The notes under the pieces are model-generated. The model was not told the DNA's origin and made no database searches. It was given only the letters and a program-made list of their open reading frames with translations. Source: Massilia sp. YIM B02769 (GTDB lineage Bacteria > Pseudomonadota > Gammaproteobacteria > Burkholderiales > Burkholderiaceae_D). From it: a DNA stretch of 64,000 nt. Positions 43,452 to 52,231 of this stretch are shown here, piece by piece. Made by a program: the position numbers and the translations under genes. Position 1 is the stretch's first letter, and every line of letters begins with the position of its first letter. Location of the stretch: positions 186,001 through 250,000 of the forward strand of contig NZ_JASNRC010000011.1 in assembly GCF_030411995.1 (NCBI RefSeq), read 5' to 3'.

Positions 43452-46400
43452 TTACCACGGCATCTTGCGTTCCCACTCGGGATCGAAGCCCTGGCAGGCG
43501 GCGGCCACGGCGTGGTAGTCGCCGTAGGCTTCGGCCAGCAGCACCGGCGGCACCTTGGCCAGCGGCAGGTTGCCGCCGCCATAGCCGCCCGCGCCGAGGC
43601 GCACGAAGCCGAGCGTCTTCAGCGCCGCCGGCATGTTCTCCTCGGGCAGGGCGCTGCCCGAGAATTCGATGCGCACCTGGATGCCGAGGCTGGCGAAATC
43701 CTTGACGTACTCGAAGAACACCCCGCCATCCTCGGCCGAGCCGCGCGCATAGCCCTGCTTGCCGAAGGCGCCGCGCAAGGTGAAGGTGTCGCCCATCCAG
43801 CCGAGGCGGTCGGCGATCGCATCGGCGCCCGCATCCTGCGCTGGCGGCGGGCGCCGCGCCAGCTGGGCGAACAGCGGCGTCACCTTGTAGTCCTTGAAGT
43901 GGGCTTGCCAGGCCTTGACCTGCGCCTCGTCGAGCAGGCTGGCATGGGCCAGGCCGATCCCTTCATCCGGGCCGGGTTCGACCTCGTCGTCGGCGGCGTC
44001 GATCAGGCTGCCGTCCTCGGTCGGGCGCAGCAGGCCCAGTACCTGGCCCTCGGCGTCGAAGCGCATCCACACCAGGCGCTGGACCAGGCGTCCGACCACC
44101 GGATGGCGCCGCAGGTATTCCTCCCAGTCGGCCACCGGCCAGCGCCGGCCGGCGCACATCGCTTCGTACAGGCGCGCGCTCTGCATCTCGACCACCTGCT
44201 TGACTTCCTTCTTGCAGGTCGTGAACAGCGCCTTGCCTTCCTTGATGGATTCGGGCGTGTCGTTCTGGCGCGCGGCGGGCAGGGCGGCGATCGGCTTGCC
44301 CTCGGCGTTGTGCAGCACGGGTTTCAGCTTGTCGTCGAGCACCACGGTGAAGCTGCGCGCGCCGTAGGCGAAGGTCATGCGGCCGCTTTCGTCCAGGCCG
44401 CCGGTGGGCACGGTGCGGTCGGCCAGCTGGTCCTGGGTCCAGCCGTTGCGCTCGGCGATGCGCTCGACCAGCAGGCGCGCCTTCTGCTGCACCGACGCCG
44501 TGCGGTAGCGCCGCGAGACGCCCAGCACGAACTGGATCACGGCCGGATCGTCCGAGACGCTGGCCGCTTCCAGCATCGCCTCGACCTGGAAGCGGCGCAC
44601 GTAATGGTCGCGCATGTAGAGGCGGATCGCGTCGGCCAGCTCGTGGCCCGGCACGCCGCAGGTGAGCGCCAGGATGCCTTTTTCGTTGATCGCGGTGCCG
44701 GTGTATTCGGCCAGCTTTTCGCGCTTGGCCTCCTCGAAGACCTGTTCCTCGGTCAGCTTGCCGACTTCGGCATAGTATTCGGGATACTTCTTGAAGCCCT
44801 GTTGGTAGGACTGGTAGCGGCCCGGCGCATGCAAGTTGGCGTAGGCGATGGCTTCTTCCAGCGGCGGGTTGGCGGTGTCGCGCGCGATGAACTGGTGCAG
44901 CAGGAAGCGGCCGAGGGCGGCGCGGCTGCTTGCGTCGAGCAGGCCGAGGTAGCGCACCAGCAGGGCGTTGGCGGCCGGCTCCTTCAGCTTGGCGGCCAGG
45001 ATCACCCACCAGCGGATGATGTCGGGGTCGACCACCGCGTCCGGCCCCGCGCCATGGGCCCAGGCGCAGGCCGGCAGCTGTTCCAGGTTGAGCCAGGCCA
45101 GGCCGGACGGCGGCCTGGCCTTCAGGCCCTTGCGCGCCTGCTTCAGCAGCGCCTCGGACGACAGGCGCGGCGAGATGTCTTCGCCCAGGCGTTCCAGCGC
45201 GGTCATGAATTCCGCGCTGACCGGTTCGCGGGTTTCCTTGTCCAGCGCCGTGTACAGCGCCGGGACCGCGGCGCGGTAGCCGATGCGCGCCAGCCAGCGC
45301 GCGGCCTCGATGCGCAGTTCCTGCTTGTTCGACCCGAGCACCTCGGTCACGCGCTTGCCGATGTCGGGCAGCTTGCCGAGCACGCGCTGGGCGGCCTGGC
45401 GCTGCACCCTGCTGTCGCCGAGGGCGAGTTCCATCACGCGCGGCAGCCAGCGCGCCGGCACGATGGGGAAGGTGTCGAGCGCGCTCAGCGCCTCGGCGGC
45501 GCCCGGCTCGCCGTAACCCTTGCGCCCGGTCGGCACCAGGCCCAGGGCTTCGTCGATCGGCTGCGGGAACTGGATCAGCAGCGGCCACACGCGCTCGGGC
45601 GGCAGCGTCGCCTGCGGCAGGGCGGCCGCGCGCCAGCTCTGGTACAGGCAGGTCCTGGCGAACAGTCCGGGCGCCGCGCCGCAGCGGATGGCCGCCGCGT
45701 CCAGCTGGCGCAGGTCCACCGCATGCGGGTCCTGGCGCCGCAGCCAGCCCTGCAGCCGCGGGCCGAACCAGGCCCAGCTCTCGCCCGGGCGCGAGCCCAG
45801 TTCCCAGCGCATGGCCTGCAGCAGGCCGAAGTCGGCGCGCGCTTCCAGCTGGCCGCCCAGGGCCAGGGTCTGGACCACTTCGTAGTCCGAGAAGATCTTG
45901 GGGTTGCCTTCGCCGTTCAGGGCCGCCAGCGCATCGCGCAGCTGGCCGGCGCCCAGCCTGCGGTAGGCCGCGTACTGCTGGCTCTTCCAGCGCGACTTGT
46001 GCTTGCTGGTGCGGTTGGCTTCCTCTTCCTGCTCCGCGTCCTGGCGCCGCTTGTCGAGCAGCTGCTTGTGGTTGGCCAGCAGCAGGTCCATGGCATCGTC
46101 GGCCAGCCGGGTCTCAAGCAGGTCCGGCAGCGGCGGCGGTTCCGGAAGCGCGACTTCGGCGGCGTCGCTGGCGGCCTCGATGCGCGACAAGGCATGGCGG
46201 ATCGCTTCCTGCACCGCCTTGCTGGTCTCGCGCGCCAGCGCTTCCTCGAGCACGGCGCCGGCGGCGTCTCCCTGCATGCGCGCCAGCTGGGCGGCGGCGT
46301 GGCCGCGTTCCTCGCCCTTGCCGTCGCGGAGCAGGGCGCTCAGCTCGGCCAGGCACAGGTCGCGGTCGAGCGCGTCGAGGTGGCGCGTGGCCTCCAGCCG

Positions 46401-47264
46401 CACGGTCTTGCTGTCGCTCGCCGCCAGGCGCACCAGCACGGCGGCGAAGCGGGCGTGCAGGGCGGGTGCACCGGCAATGCGCCCGGCCAGCACCACCCGG
46501 CCATCGGCAGACAGGCTGCCGACGAGTGCATCGACCTCGTCCGCGTGGGCCAGCATGTCCTCGTCGAGGGCGCCCGGGACCAGCAGCGGCCGGTACACCT
46601 GGTCGCGGTAATGCGAGCGCAGGCCGCCGCGCTCGAAGACGATGGGCAGGGCCAGCGACTGGGCCAGGCCGGTCTCGTCCAGCAGCGCGCGCAGCAGGCG
46701 GATGTCCCAGGCGCGCCGCGCCGCCAGCAGCCTGGCGGCGTCCTCTTCGTGTTTGTTGCTGGACGGCGCGCTGGCCCAGAGCGCGTCGTTCAGCACGTAC
46801 TGCAGCCAGTCCGGCGCCTTTGCTCCGCTGCGGTCGAGCGTGATGCCATGGTCGGCCGCTTCGAACAGGCGGCCGAGGCGTTCGAGCAGGGCGAGGTCGG
46901 CGGGCGTGGACGCGATGCGGCCGTACAGGGTGTGGCGCGCCGCCATGCCCGACTCGATGCTGGCGCGTTCGGCCTTGTCGTTGTCGACGTACCAGAAGAT
47001 GCTGCGCAGGCGCCCCGGCTGGCCGAGCAGGGTGCTGGCCTTTGCCGCGCGCTGGGCCAGTTCGGCGAGCACGGTCGCCTCGCTGCCGTCGGCGAGGTAG
47101 GCGGCGGCGCGCGCGGCCAGTTGCGGGTCGATGCGCTCGAGGGGCGCAACAAGCTGGCGGATCAGCGACGTGTTGGAAGACAGGGCTTTGCGCGCGCTGT
47201 CGAGTGCACCGAGGATCGAATTGAGCATGGCCTGGCCGTAGGAAGTGGTGCGCCATGCTGCCAT
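43452..47264 (-). CDS. yehI: DUF4132 (MolR-like) giant protein, YehI-like
   Basis: A 1270-residue protein, mostly alpha-helical with HEAT-like runs in its first 900 residues and the DUF4132 domain toward the C-terminus (about 960-1270, including RLVWMRFDAEGQVLG and ending with EWERKMPW). E. coli YehI has the same size and neighbours. No catalytic motif is visible, so a scaffold role is likely. Start is uncertain: ATG 47264 gives the longest frame, but a -10-like TATATT lies directly against it (complement of 47267-47272). If that is the promoter, ATG 47228 (MLNSILGALDS) is the true start. First gene of the operon. Confidence 0.83.
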   Translation of the reverse strand: MAAWRTTSYGQAMLNSILGALDSARKALSSNTSLIRQLVAPLERIDPQLAARAAAYLADGSEATVLAELAQRAAKASTLLGQPGRLRSIFWYVDNDKAERASIESGMAARHTLYGRIASTPADLALLERLGRLFEAADHGITLDRSGAKAPDWLQYVLNDALWASAPSSNKHEEDAARLLAARRAWDIRLLRALLDETGLAQSLALPIVFERGGLRSHYRDQVYRPLLVPGALDEDMLAHADEVDALVGSLSADGRVVLAGRIAGAPALHARFAAVLVRLAASDSKTVRLEATRHLDALDRDLCLAELSALLRDGKGEERGHAAAQLARMQGDAAGAVLEEALARETSKAVQEAIRHALSRIEAASDAAEVALPEPPPLPDLLETRLADDAMDLLLANHKQLLDKRRQDAEQEEEANRTSKHKSRWKSQQYAAYRRLGAGQLRDALAALNGEGNPKIFSDYEVVQTLALGGQLEARADFGLLQAMRWELGSRPGESWAWFGPRLQGWLRRQDPHAVDLRQLDAAAIRCGAAPGLFARTCLYQSWRAAALPQATLPPERVWPLLIQFPQPIDEALGLVPTGRKGYGEPGAAEALSALDTFPIVPARWLPRVMELALGDSRVQRQAAQRVLGKLPDIGKRVTEVLGSNKQELRIEAARWLARIGYRAAVPALYTALDKETREPVSAEFMTALERLGEDISPRLSSEALLKQARKGLKARPPSGLAWLNLEQLPACAWAHGAGPDAVVDPDIIRWWVILAAKLKEPAANALLVRYLGLLDASSRAALGRFLLHQFIARDTANPPLEEAIAYANLHAPGRYQSYQQGFKKYPEYYAEVGKLTEEQVFEEAKREKLAEYTGTAINEKGILALTCGVPGHELADAIRLYMRDHYVRRFQVEAMLEAASVSDDPAVIQFVLGVSRRYRTASVQQKARLLVERIAERNGWTQDQLADRTVPTGGLDESGRMTFAYGARSFTVVLDDKLKPVLHNAEGKPIAALPAARQNDTPESIKEGKALFTTCKKEVKQVVEMQSARLYEAMCAGRRWPVADWEEYLRRHPVVGRLVQRLVWMRFDAEGQVLGLLRPTEDGSLIDAADDEVEPGPDEGIGLAHASLLDEAQVKAWQAHFKDYKVTPLFAQLARRPPPAQDAGADAIADRLGWMGDTFTLRGAFGKQGYARGSAEDGGVFFEYVKDFASLGIQVRIEFSGSALPEENMPAALKTLGFVRLGAGGYGGGNLPLAKVPPVLLAEAYGDYHAVAAACQGFDPEWERKMPW

Positions 47265-47272
47265 GAAATATA

Positions 47273-47398
47273 CTCAAGTGCAATATTGGCAAGCCCGGCC
47301 GTGGCCTGGGTATGCGCCCTGCATGGAATGCCTGGCATGTACCGAAATATTGCGGTCCGGAATCGGCAGATGGGAGAGAATAGGGAATCGCACTTGAG
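47273..47398. promoter_or_regulatory. Divergent control region with mirrored GCACTTGAG leader motifs
   Basis: GCACTTGAG stands at 47390-47398 just before the plus-strand TerD-VWA gene. Its exact complement CTCAAGTGC at 47273-47281 puts the same motif in front of the minus-strand DUF4132 gene. The two arms are nearly symmetric about the midpoint of the 145-base gap. AATATTGC occurs next to the minus-strand motif, and again at 47345-47352 on the plus strand. A shared regulator or RNA-level signal is the natural reading. Confidence 0.55.
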
Positions 47399-47409
47399 GG
47401 GGAGGGAGC

Positions 47410-48735
47410 ATGAAGGAATTGACACGCGGCGAGCGCCTGCCGCTGGCGCAGTATGCAAGCGATGGCACGCTGCAGGCCGGCCTGTCGGCACAGGGATTGA
47501 CGCTCGACTTCGCCTGTTTCGGCCTGGATGCCGGCGGCAAGCTGGTCGACGACCGCTACATGACCTTCTTCAACCAGCCGGAAAGTCCCTGCGGCGGCGT
47601 GCGCGCCGGCGCGGTGGGCGGCGACACGCACGGTTTTCTGTTCCAGCTGGCCCGGCTGCCGGCATCGGTCGAGCGCGTGACGATTACCGCCAGCATCGAC
47701 GGCGGCGGCACCATGTCCCAGCTGCAGTCCGGCTGCCTGCGCCTGCTGAATGGACAAGGCGAATTCGCGCGCTTCGCATTCAGCGGCCGCGATTTCGCGG
47801 CCGAGCAGGCCGTGATGCTGGGCGAGTTCTACCGCAAGGATGGCCAGTGGCGCTTCATGGCGGTGGGGCAGGGCTTCAATGGCGGCCTGGCCGCGCTGGT
47901 GCAGCACTTCGGCGCCGACATCGCCGACACGCCGCCTCCGCCCCCGGCGCCGCCGCAGCCATCGTCGATCAACCTGGAAAAGCGCGTCGAGCAGGCCGCG
48001 CCCCAGCTGGTCAGCCTGGTCAAGTCGGCCGGGGTCTCGCTGGCGAAGGTTGGCCTGGACAAGCACCGCGCCCGGGTCTGCCTGGTACTCGATATCTCGG
48101 GCTCGATGGGCACGCTGTATAAAAAGGGGCTGGTGCAGCGCTTCGCCGAACGCATCCTGGCGCTGGGCTGCCGCTTCGACGACGACGGCGAGATCGACGT
48201 CTTCCTGTTCGGGCGCAACGTGCACCAGGGCGAGGCGATGGGCCTGGATAACTTCTCGAATTATGTCAGGGAGATCATCGCGCGCCATCCGCTCGAAGGC
48301 GACACCCGCTACGGCGCCGCCATGGAAGCGGTGCGGCGCCATTATTTTCCTGATGCGCGCGGCGGCGAACGCAAGGCGCCGGCCAGGGCGGCGCTGCCGG
48401 TGTACGTGATGTTCGTTACCGACGGCGGCACCTCCGACAAGCCGCTCACCGAGCGCCAGCTGCGCTGGTCGAGCCGGGAGCCGATCTTCTGGCAGTTCAT
48501 GGGCATCGGCAAGGGCAAGAAATCGAAGAGCAAGCGCCTGGCCAGCTTCGCGGATTCCGACTTCCCTTTCCTGGAAAAGCTGGACGAACTCGACGGCCGC
48601 CTGATCGACAATGCCGGCTTCTTTTCCGTGGAAACGCCCGACGAGCACGCCGACGCTGCGCTGTACGACCTGCTGATGGACGAGTATCCGGAGTGGGTGA
48701 GGCAGGCGAAACAGCAGGGGCTCATTTCCGAATAA
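47410..48735 (+). CDS. TerD-domain plus VWA-domain fusion protein
   Basis: A 441-residue two-domain protein from ATG 47410 (GGAGGGAG just upstream). The N-terminal TerD domain (about 1-170) contains LDFACFGLDAGGKLVDDRYMTF split by the calcium-binding-like acidic loop, and ITASIDGGG. A Pro-rich linker lies at 175-186. The C-terminal VWA domain (about 215-435) has the metal site Asp228-x-Ser230-x-Ser232 in LVLDISGSMG, and MFVTDGGT. TerD-VWA proteins belong to Ter-type stress systems in which VWA and AAA+ proteins cooperate. Divergent placement and a shared leader motif tie it to the Yeh-like operon. No TerB, TerC or kinase is present. Confidence 0.87.
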   Translation: MKELTRGERLPLAQYASDGTLQAGLSAQGLTLDFACFGLDAGGKLVDDRYMTFFNQPESPCGGVRAGAVGGDTHGFLFQLARLPASVERVTITASIDGGGTMSQLQSGCLRLLNGQGEFARFAFSGRDFAAEQAVMLGEFYRKDGQWRFMAVGQGFNGGLAALVQHFGADIADTPPPPPAPPQPSSINLEKRVEQAAPQLVSLVKSAGVSLAKVGLDKHRARVCLVLDISGSMGTLYKKGLVQRFAERILALGCRFDDDGEIDVFLFGRNVHQGEAMGLDNFSNYVREIIARHPLEGDTRYGAAMEAVRRHYFPDARGGERKAPARAALPVYVMFVTDGGTSDKPLTERQLRWSSREPIFWQFMGIGKGKKSKSKRLASFADSDFPFLEKLDELDGRLIDNAGFFSVETPDEHADAALYDLLMDEYPEWVRQAKQQGLISE

Positions 48736-48773
48736 ACAACATATTCTCCGGAGCCACGTTGACGCGTGTCCGC

Positions 48774-48820
48774 CGCATGCCGTAAGATTTCTTAACAAAA
48801 ATTTCACAAAGCGGCATGCG
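48774..48820 (+). promoter_or_regulatory. Inverted repeat spanning the LysR start codon
   Basis: CGCATGCCG (48774-48782) is the exact complement of CGGCATGCG (48812-48820), which contains the LysR start ATG at 48816. The spacer is AT-rich. It may be an autoregulatory binding site, or a hairpin limiting initiation in the RNA. Confidence 0.4.
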
Positions 48821-49766
48821 CGATTCATCGTCCACCCGGTTCATCCGCTTTCACCTCAAGACGCGCCACATGGTGCTGCTGGTCGAGCTGGGCCGCCATG
48901 CCTCGATCCTGCACGCGGCCGAGGCGGCCGGACTGACCCAGCCCGGCGCCTCGAAACTGATCGGCGAGCTCGAACACGCGCTCGGCGTGCCGCTGTTCGA
49001 GCGCCTGCCGCGCGGCGTGGTGCCGACCTGGTACGGCCAGGTGCTGATCCGCCGTGCCGGCGCGGCCCTGGCCGAAATGGATGCGGCGCACCAGGAAATC
49101 ATGCAGGGCCAGGCCGGCTTCGGCGGACGCGTGGCGATCGGCAGCGTGCGCGCACCGGCGGCCTCGCTGCTGCCGCAGGCGGTGAAGCTGCTCAAGGAGC
49201 GCAACCCGCGGGTCCAGGTGGCGGTGTCGAGCGACACCAGCCAGGCCATGATCGAGGGGCTGCGCGCGGGCGAACTCGACATCGTGATCGGCCGCATCCT
49301 CGACCCCGCCGCCGCCGCCGAACTCGACTTCGAACCGCTGGCCGACGAGCCGCACAGCCTGATCGTGCGCGCCGGCCATCCGTGGCTGAACCGGGCCGAC
49401 CTCGGTTTCGACGAGCTGTCCCGGGCGCCCTGGATCCTGCCGGCGCCGGGCCGCCTGCGCGACCAGCTGATGGCGCTGTTCATCGCGCGCGGCCTGCCCC
49501 AGCCCGACGACGTCGTCGAAACGATTTCCCTGCCGCTGATCACGCGCCTGCTGGCCGACAGCGAGCGTGTGGTGGCGCTGCCGCCCGAACTGGTACAGTC
49601 CGCGCTCGATGCGGGCACGCTGGCCGCGCTGCCGCTCGACGTCGACCTGCGCGCCGGCGTCTACGGCATCGTCACGCGCAAGCGCCACCACCTTGCCCCT
49701 TCGGCCGAGGCGATGCTGGCGGCCCTGCGCGAAGCGGCCGGCCTGACGCCGCCTGTACATACCTGA
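48816..49766 (+). CDS. LysR-type regulator, GbpR-like (likely controls the GH43/ABC locus)
   Basis: A 316-residue LysR-family protein. The winged helix-turn-helix (about 17-75) has HAAEAAGLTQPGASKLIGEL, here quoted over 20 residues at most, followed by GVPLFERLPRGVVPTWYG. The effector-binding domain (about 100-305) has GRVAIGSVRAPAASLLP at its start. Sequence style is that of the GbpR group, which responds to galactose, arabinose or related sugars. It lies directly upstream of a GH43 and ABC importer operon on the same strand, so it is the probable regulator. The start ATG has no strong Shine-Dalgarno and is inside an inverted repeat. Confidence 0.87.
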   Translation: MRDSSSTRFIRFHLKTRHMVLLVELGRHASILHAAEAAGLTQPGASKLIGELEHALGVPLFERLPRGVVPTWYGQVLIRRAGAALAEMDAAHQEIMQGQAGFGGRVAIGSVRAPAASLLPQAVKLLKERNPRVQVAVSSDTSQAMIEGLRAGELDIVIGRILDPAAAAELDFEPLADEPHSLIVRAGHPWLNRADLGFDELSRAPWILPAPGRLRDQLMALFIARGLPQPDDVVETISLPLITRLLADSERVVALPPELVQSALDAGTLAALPLDVDLRAGVYGIVTRKRHHLAPSAEAMLAALREAAGLTPPVHT

Positions 49767-49774
49767 TCAATACG

Positions 49775-49805
49775 GATTTGGCATACATCGCGCGTGTTTC
49801 GTTAT
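49775..49805 (+). promoter_or_regulatory. Shared 31-bp regulatory motif, copy upstream of GH43/ABC operon
   Basis: GATTT-N12-GCGTGTTTCGTTAT, followed by a G-rich run and GCGC. The same arrangement with identical spacing is at 55177-55207 before the TonB receptor. It covers the usual -35 to -10 span: TTGGCA at 49778-49783 and GTTATG at 49801-49806 are 17 bases apart. It is either a promoter family or the binding site of the adjacent LysR protein. Confidence 0.6.
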
Positions 49806-49905
49806 GGGGAGCGCAAGGGGTGCGCCGTATGATCTCGGCAATGACAAGAGGAGGAGAGACGATGGCGGCATTTCTACCAAACGCGAATCCGGGCGAGGGC
49901 GAGGC

Positions 49906-50865
49906 ATGATGCGCCCGGCCGGGCTACCACTGTCCCTGTCCGTGGCGCTGCTGGCGGGGTGCGCGTCGACGCATCCGGTCACGAGCTCGATCGGCAACTT
50001 CCCCGACCCCTTCGTGTTGCCCGACGCCGGCGGCTACTACGCCTACGCCACCAACGGCGACGGCAAGAACGTCCCGGTCCTGCATTCGGGCGACCTGCAA
50101 TCCTGGCGCGCGCTGCCCGATGCGATGCCGTCGCTGGCCAGCTGGGTACGCAAGGAGGTGCCGCACGTCTGGGCGCCGGAAGTCATCAAGCTGGGCGAGC
50201 GCTACGTGCTGTACTACACGGCGCACGACCTGGCCTCGGACCGCCAGTGCGTGGGCGCGGCGGTGTCGCAGTCCCCGGCCGGCCCCTTCGTCGACAGCGC
50301 CGGCAAGCCGCTGATCTGCCAGGCCGAACTCGGCGGCACCATCGACGCCAGCCCTTTCCTCGAAGGCGGCCACCTCTATTTGTACTTCAAGAGCGACGGT
50401 AACTGCTGCCAGCAGCCGACCCACATCTTCGTGCAGGAGCTGCGGCCCGACGGGCTTGCCGTCAGCGGCCAGCCGACCAGGCTGCTGACCAACGGCCGCA
50501 GCTGGGAAGGCAAGGTGATCGAGGCGCCGACCATGGTGCAGCGCGACGGCAAGTACATCCTGTTTTATTCGGCCAACGACTTCGGCAACGGCTCGTACGC
50601 CGTCGGCTACGCCAGCTGCGCCGGGCCGGCGGGGCCGTGCCAGCCGGCAGACGATTCGCCCTTCCTGAAGAGCCGGGCCGAACGCAACCTCTACGGCCCC
50701 GGGCACCAGGTGGTGTTCCGTGTGGGCGAACAGGATTTCATCGCCTATCATGCGTGGGAACTGAAACTTGACGGCACCCGCGCCGAGCGGCGCTTCCTCT
50801 ACATCGACAAACTCGACTGGGTGAGCGGCAAACCGGTGGTGCAGGGTACCACCCTGATCAGGTAA
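49906..50865 (+). CDS. GH43 glycoside hydrolase, lipoprotein
   Basis: A 319-residue arabinofuranosidase/xylosidase-family enzyme. A lipobox LLAGC puts the lipidated Cys at residue 19, so the enzyme is anchored to a membrane in the periplasm or at the cell surface. The five-bladed propeller carries the three GH43 acids: Asp34 in NFPDPFVL, Asp147 in GTIDASPF, and Glu206 in VIEAPTM. It cleaves arabinose or xylose units from plant polysaccharides; which of these is not decided by sequence. Two adjacent ATGs (49906, 49909) are possible starts after GAGGGCGAGG. It is first in the ABC importer operon, next to the LysR gene. Confidence 0.88.
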   Translation: MMRPAGLPLSLSVALLAGCASTHPVTSSIGNFPDPFVLPDAGGYYAYATNGDGKNVPVLHSGDLQSWRALPDAMPSLASWVRKEVPHVWAPEVIKLGERYVLYYTAHDLASDRQCVGAAVSQSPAGPFVDSAGKPLICQAELGGTIDASPFLEGGHLYLYFKSDGNCCQQPTHIFVQELRPDGLAVSGQPTRLLTNGRSWEGKVIEAPTMVQRDGKYILFYSANDFGNGSYAVGYASCAGPAGPCQPADDSPFLKSRAERNLYGPGHQVVFRVGEQDFIAYHAWELKLDGTRAERRFLYIDKLDWVSGKPVVQGTTLIR

Positions 50866-50920
50866 GAAGCATGGCGGACCGGCCGGGACAGGCCAGCCGC
50901 ACGAGAAACACGGAGACAAA

Positions 50921-52231
50921 GTGGCGCAACGCAGACGTTTTATCGCGGCTTCCCTGCTGCTCGGCGGGGGGGCGACCCTGGGCTTGCCCTCCCTGGCGCG
51001 GGCACAGCGGCCGATCGAGGTGCGCATGTGGACCCTGCTCAGCGGCGGCGACGGCGCACGCATGCGCGCAATGGTGGACGACTTCAACGCCAGCCAGCGC
51101 GCGGTGCGCGTGACCAGCACCACCCTGAAGTGGGGCGAACCTTTCTACACCAAGCTGATCACCTCGTCGGTGGTCGGCGCCGGCCCCGACATCGCCACCG
51201 TGCACCTGTCGCGCCTGCCCAACCTGGCCGGCGGAGGCGTGCTGCGTCCGATCGGCGACGCCGAGCTGGCGGCGGCCGGCCTGAAGGGCAGCGACTACTT
51301 CCCGCGCCAGTGGGACAAATCGCGCTACGAAGGCCGCAACTACGCCATCCCGCTCGACATGCACCCGATGGTCCTGTACTACAACAAGACCCTGGCCGCC
51401 AAGGCGGGGCTGCTCGACGGCGCCGGCACCCTGAAGCCCATCGTCGGCTACGAGGCGTTGACAAGCGCCTTTGCCGGCGTGCGCGAGCGCAGCGGCAAGG
51501 CCGGGCTGGCGATGGAATCCGGGCAGGGCTCGTACGCCATCTGGCGCCTGTGGCTGTCGCTGCTGAACCAGCGCAAGGCCACGCTGATCGAGAACGGACG
51601 CTTTGCCTATGGCCGCGCCGGCGTCGAGGAACTGGCCAAGGTCAGCGCCTGGTTTACGCGCGGTTACGGCCCATCCGGCCTGGACTATCCCGCCTCCACC
51701 AGCCAGTTCATGGGCGGCGGCGCCGGCTTCATGCTCAACGGCGTGTGGGAAGTGCCGGAACTGGTGCGCGCCACGCGCCAGCGCACGCTCGGCTTCGAGT
51801 ACGGCATCGTGCCGCTGCCACGCCTCTACCAGGACGCCAGCGTCTGGACCGATTCCCACGCCTTTGCCATTCCCGCCAACGAAGGCACACCCATGGCGCC
51901 GGAAAAGCTGCGCGGCGTGCTCGCCTTCATGGCGTATGTGAGCCGCCATTCGATGGGCTGGGCCGAGGGCGGCCACGTGCCGGCCTACCGTCCGGTGGCC
52001 GAATCGGCCGCGGCCAGGGCGCTGATGCCGAACGCGATGTATGCCGAAGCGGCGCAGAACGTGGTCTACGACCCGGACGGCTGGTACATGGGCGCGGCCG
52101 GGCCGGTCGAATCGATGGCCTCGAAGTTCATGCCGGGCGCGCTGTCCGGCCAGCTGACCCCGGCCGAAGCGCTGGACATGTTCGAGAAAGAGGCCTTGCG
52201 CTTGCTGCGCAAACGGCCGCCTCGCTACTGA
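50921..52231 (+). CDS. ABC sugar importer, substrate-binding protein
   Basis: A 436-residue family 1 binding protein starting at GTG 50921 with CGGAGA upstream. The N-terminus MAQRRRFIAASLLLGGG is a Tat-like or Sec signal, with the cleavage region near ARAQR. The mature domain starts EVRMWTLLSGGDGARM and later has FMGGGAGFMLNGVWEV, both family signatures. It captures a sugar or short oligosaccharide released by the GH43 enzymes and hands it to the two permeases encoded immediately downstream. Its TGA overlaps the next ATG by one base. Unlike the two binding proteins in the chitin region, this one has a complete transporter. Confidence 0.92.
   Translation: MAQRRRFIAASLLLGGGATLGLPSLARAQRPIEVRMWTLLSGGDGARMRAMVDDFNASQRAVRVTSTTLKWGEPFYTKLITSSVVGAGPDIATVHLSRLPNLAGGGVLRPIGDAELAAAGLKGSDYFPRQWDKSRYEGRNYAIPLDMHPMVLYYNKTLAAKAGLLDGAGTLKPIVGYEALTSAFAGVRERSGKAGLAMESGQGSYAIWRLWLSLLNQRKATLIENGRFAYGRAGVEELAKVSAWFTRGYGPSGLDYPASTSQFMGGGAGFMLNGVWEVPELVRATRQRTLGFEYGIVPLPRLYQDASVWTDSHAFAIPANEGTPMAPEKLRGVLAFMAYVSRHSMGWAEGGHVPAYRPVAESAAARALMPNAMYAEAAQNVVYDPDGWYMGAAGPVESMASKFMPGALSGQLTPAEALDMFEKEALRLLRKRPPRY

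Noticed and set aside
42300..48122. Very long plus-strand open frame (1940 codons) across the Yeh-like cluster
   Set aside because: It is antisense to five genes with clear domains and motifs, and its translation is low-complexity Arg/Ala/Gln/His-rich, as expected from the third-position GC bias of the real genes.
47410..48735. Tellurite-resistance function for the TerD-VWA gene
   Set aside because: TerD homology alone does not show tellurite resistance; no terZABCE genes are present, and the context is a Yeh-type cluster.
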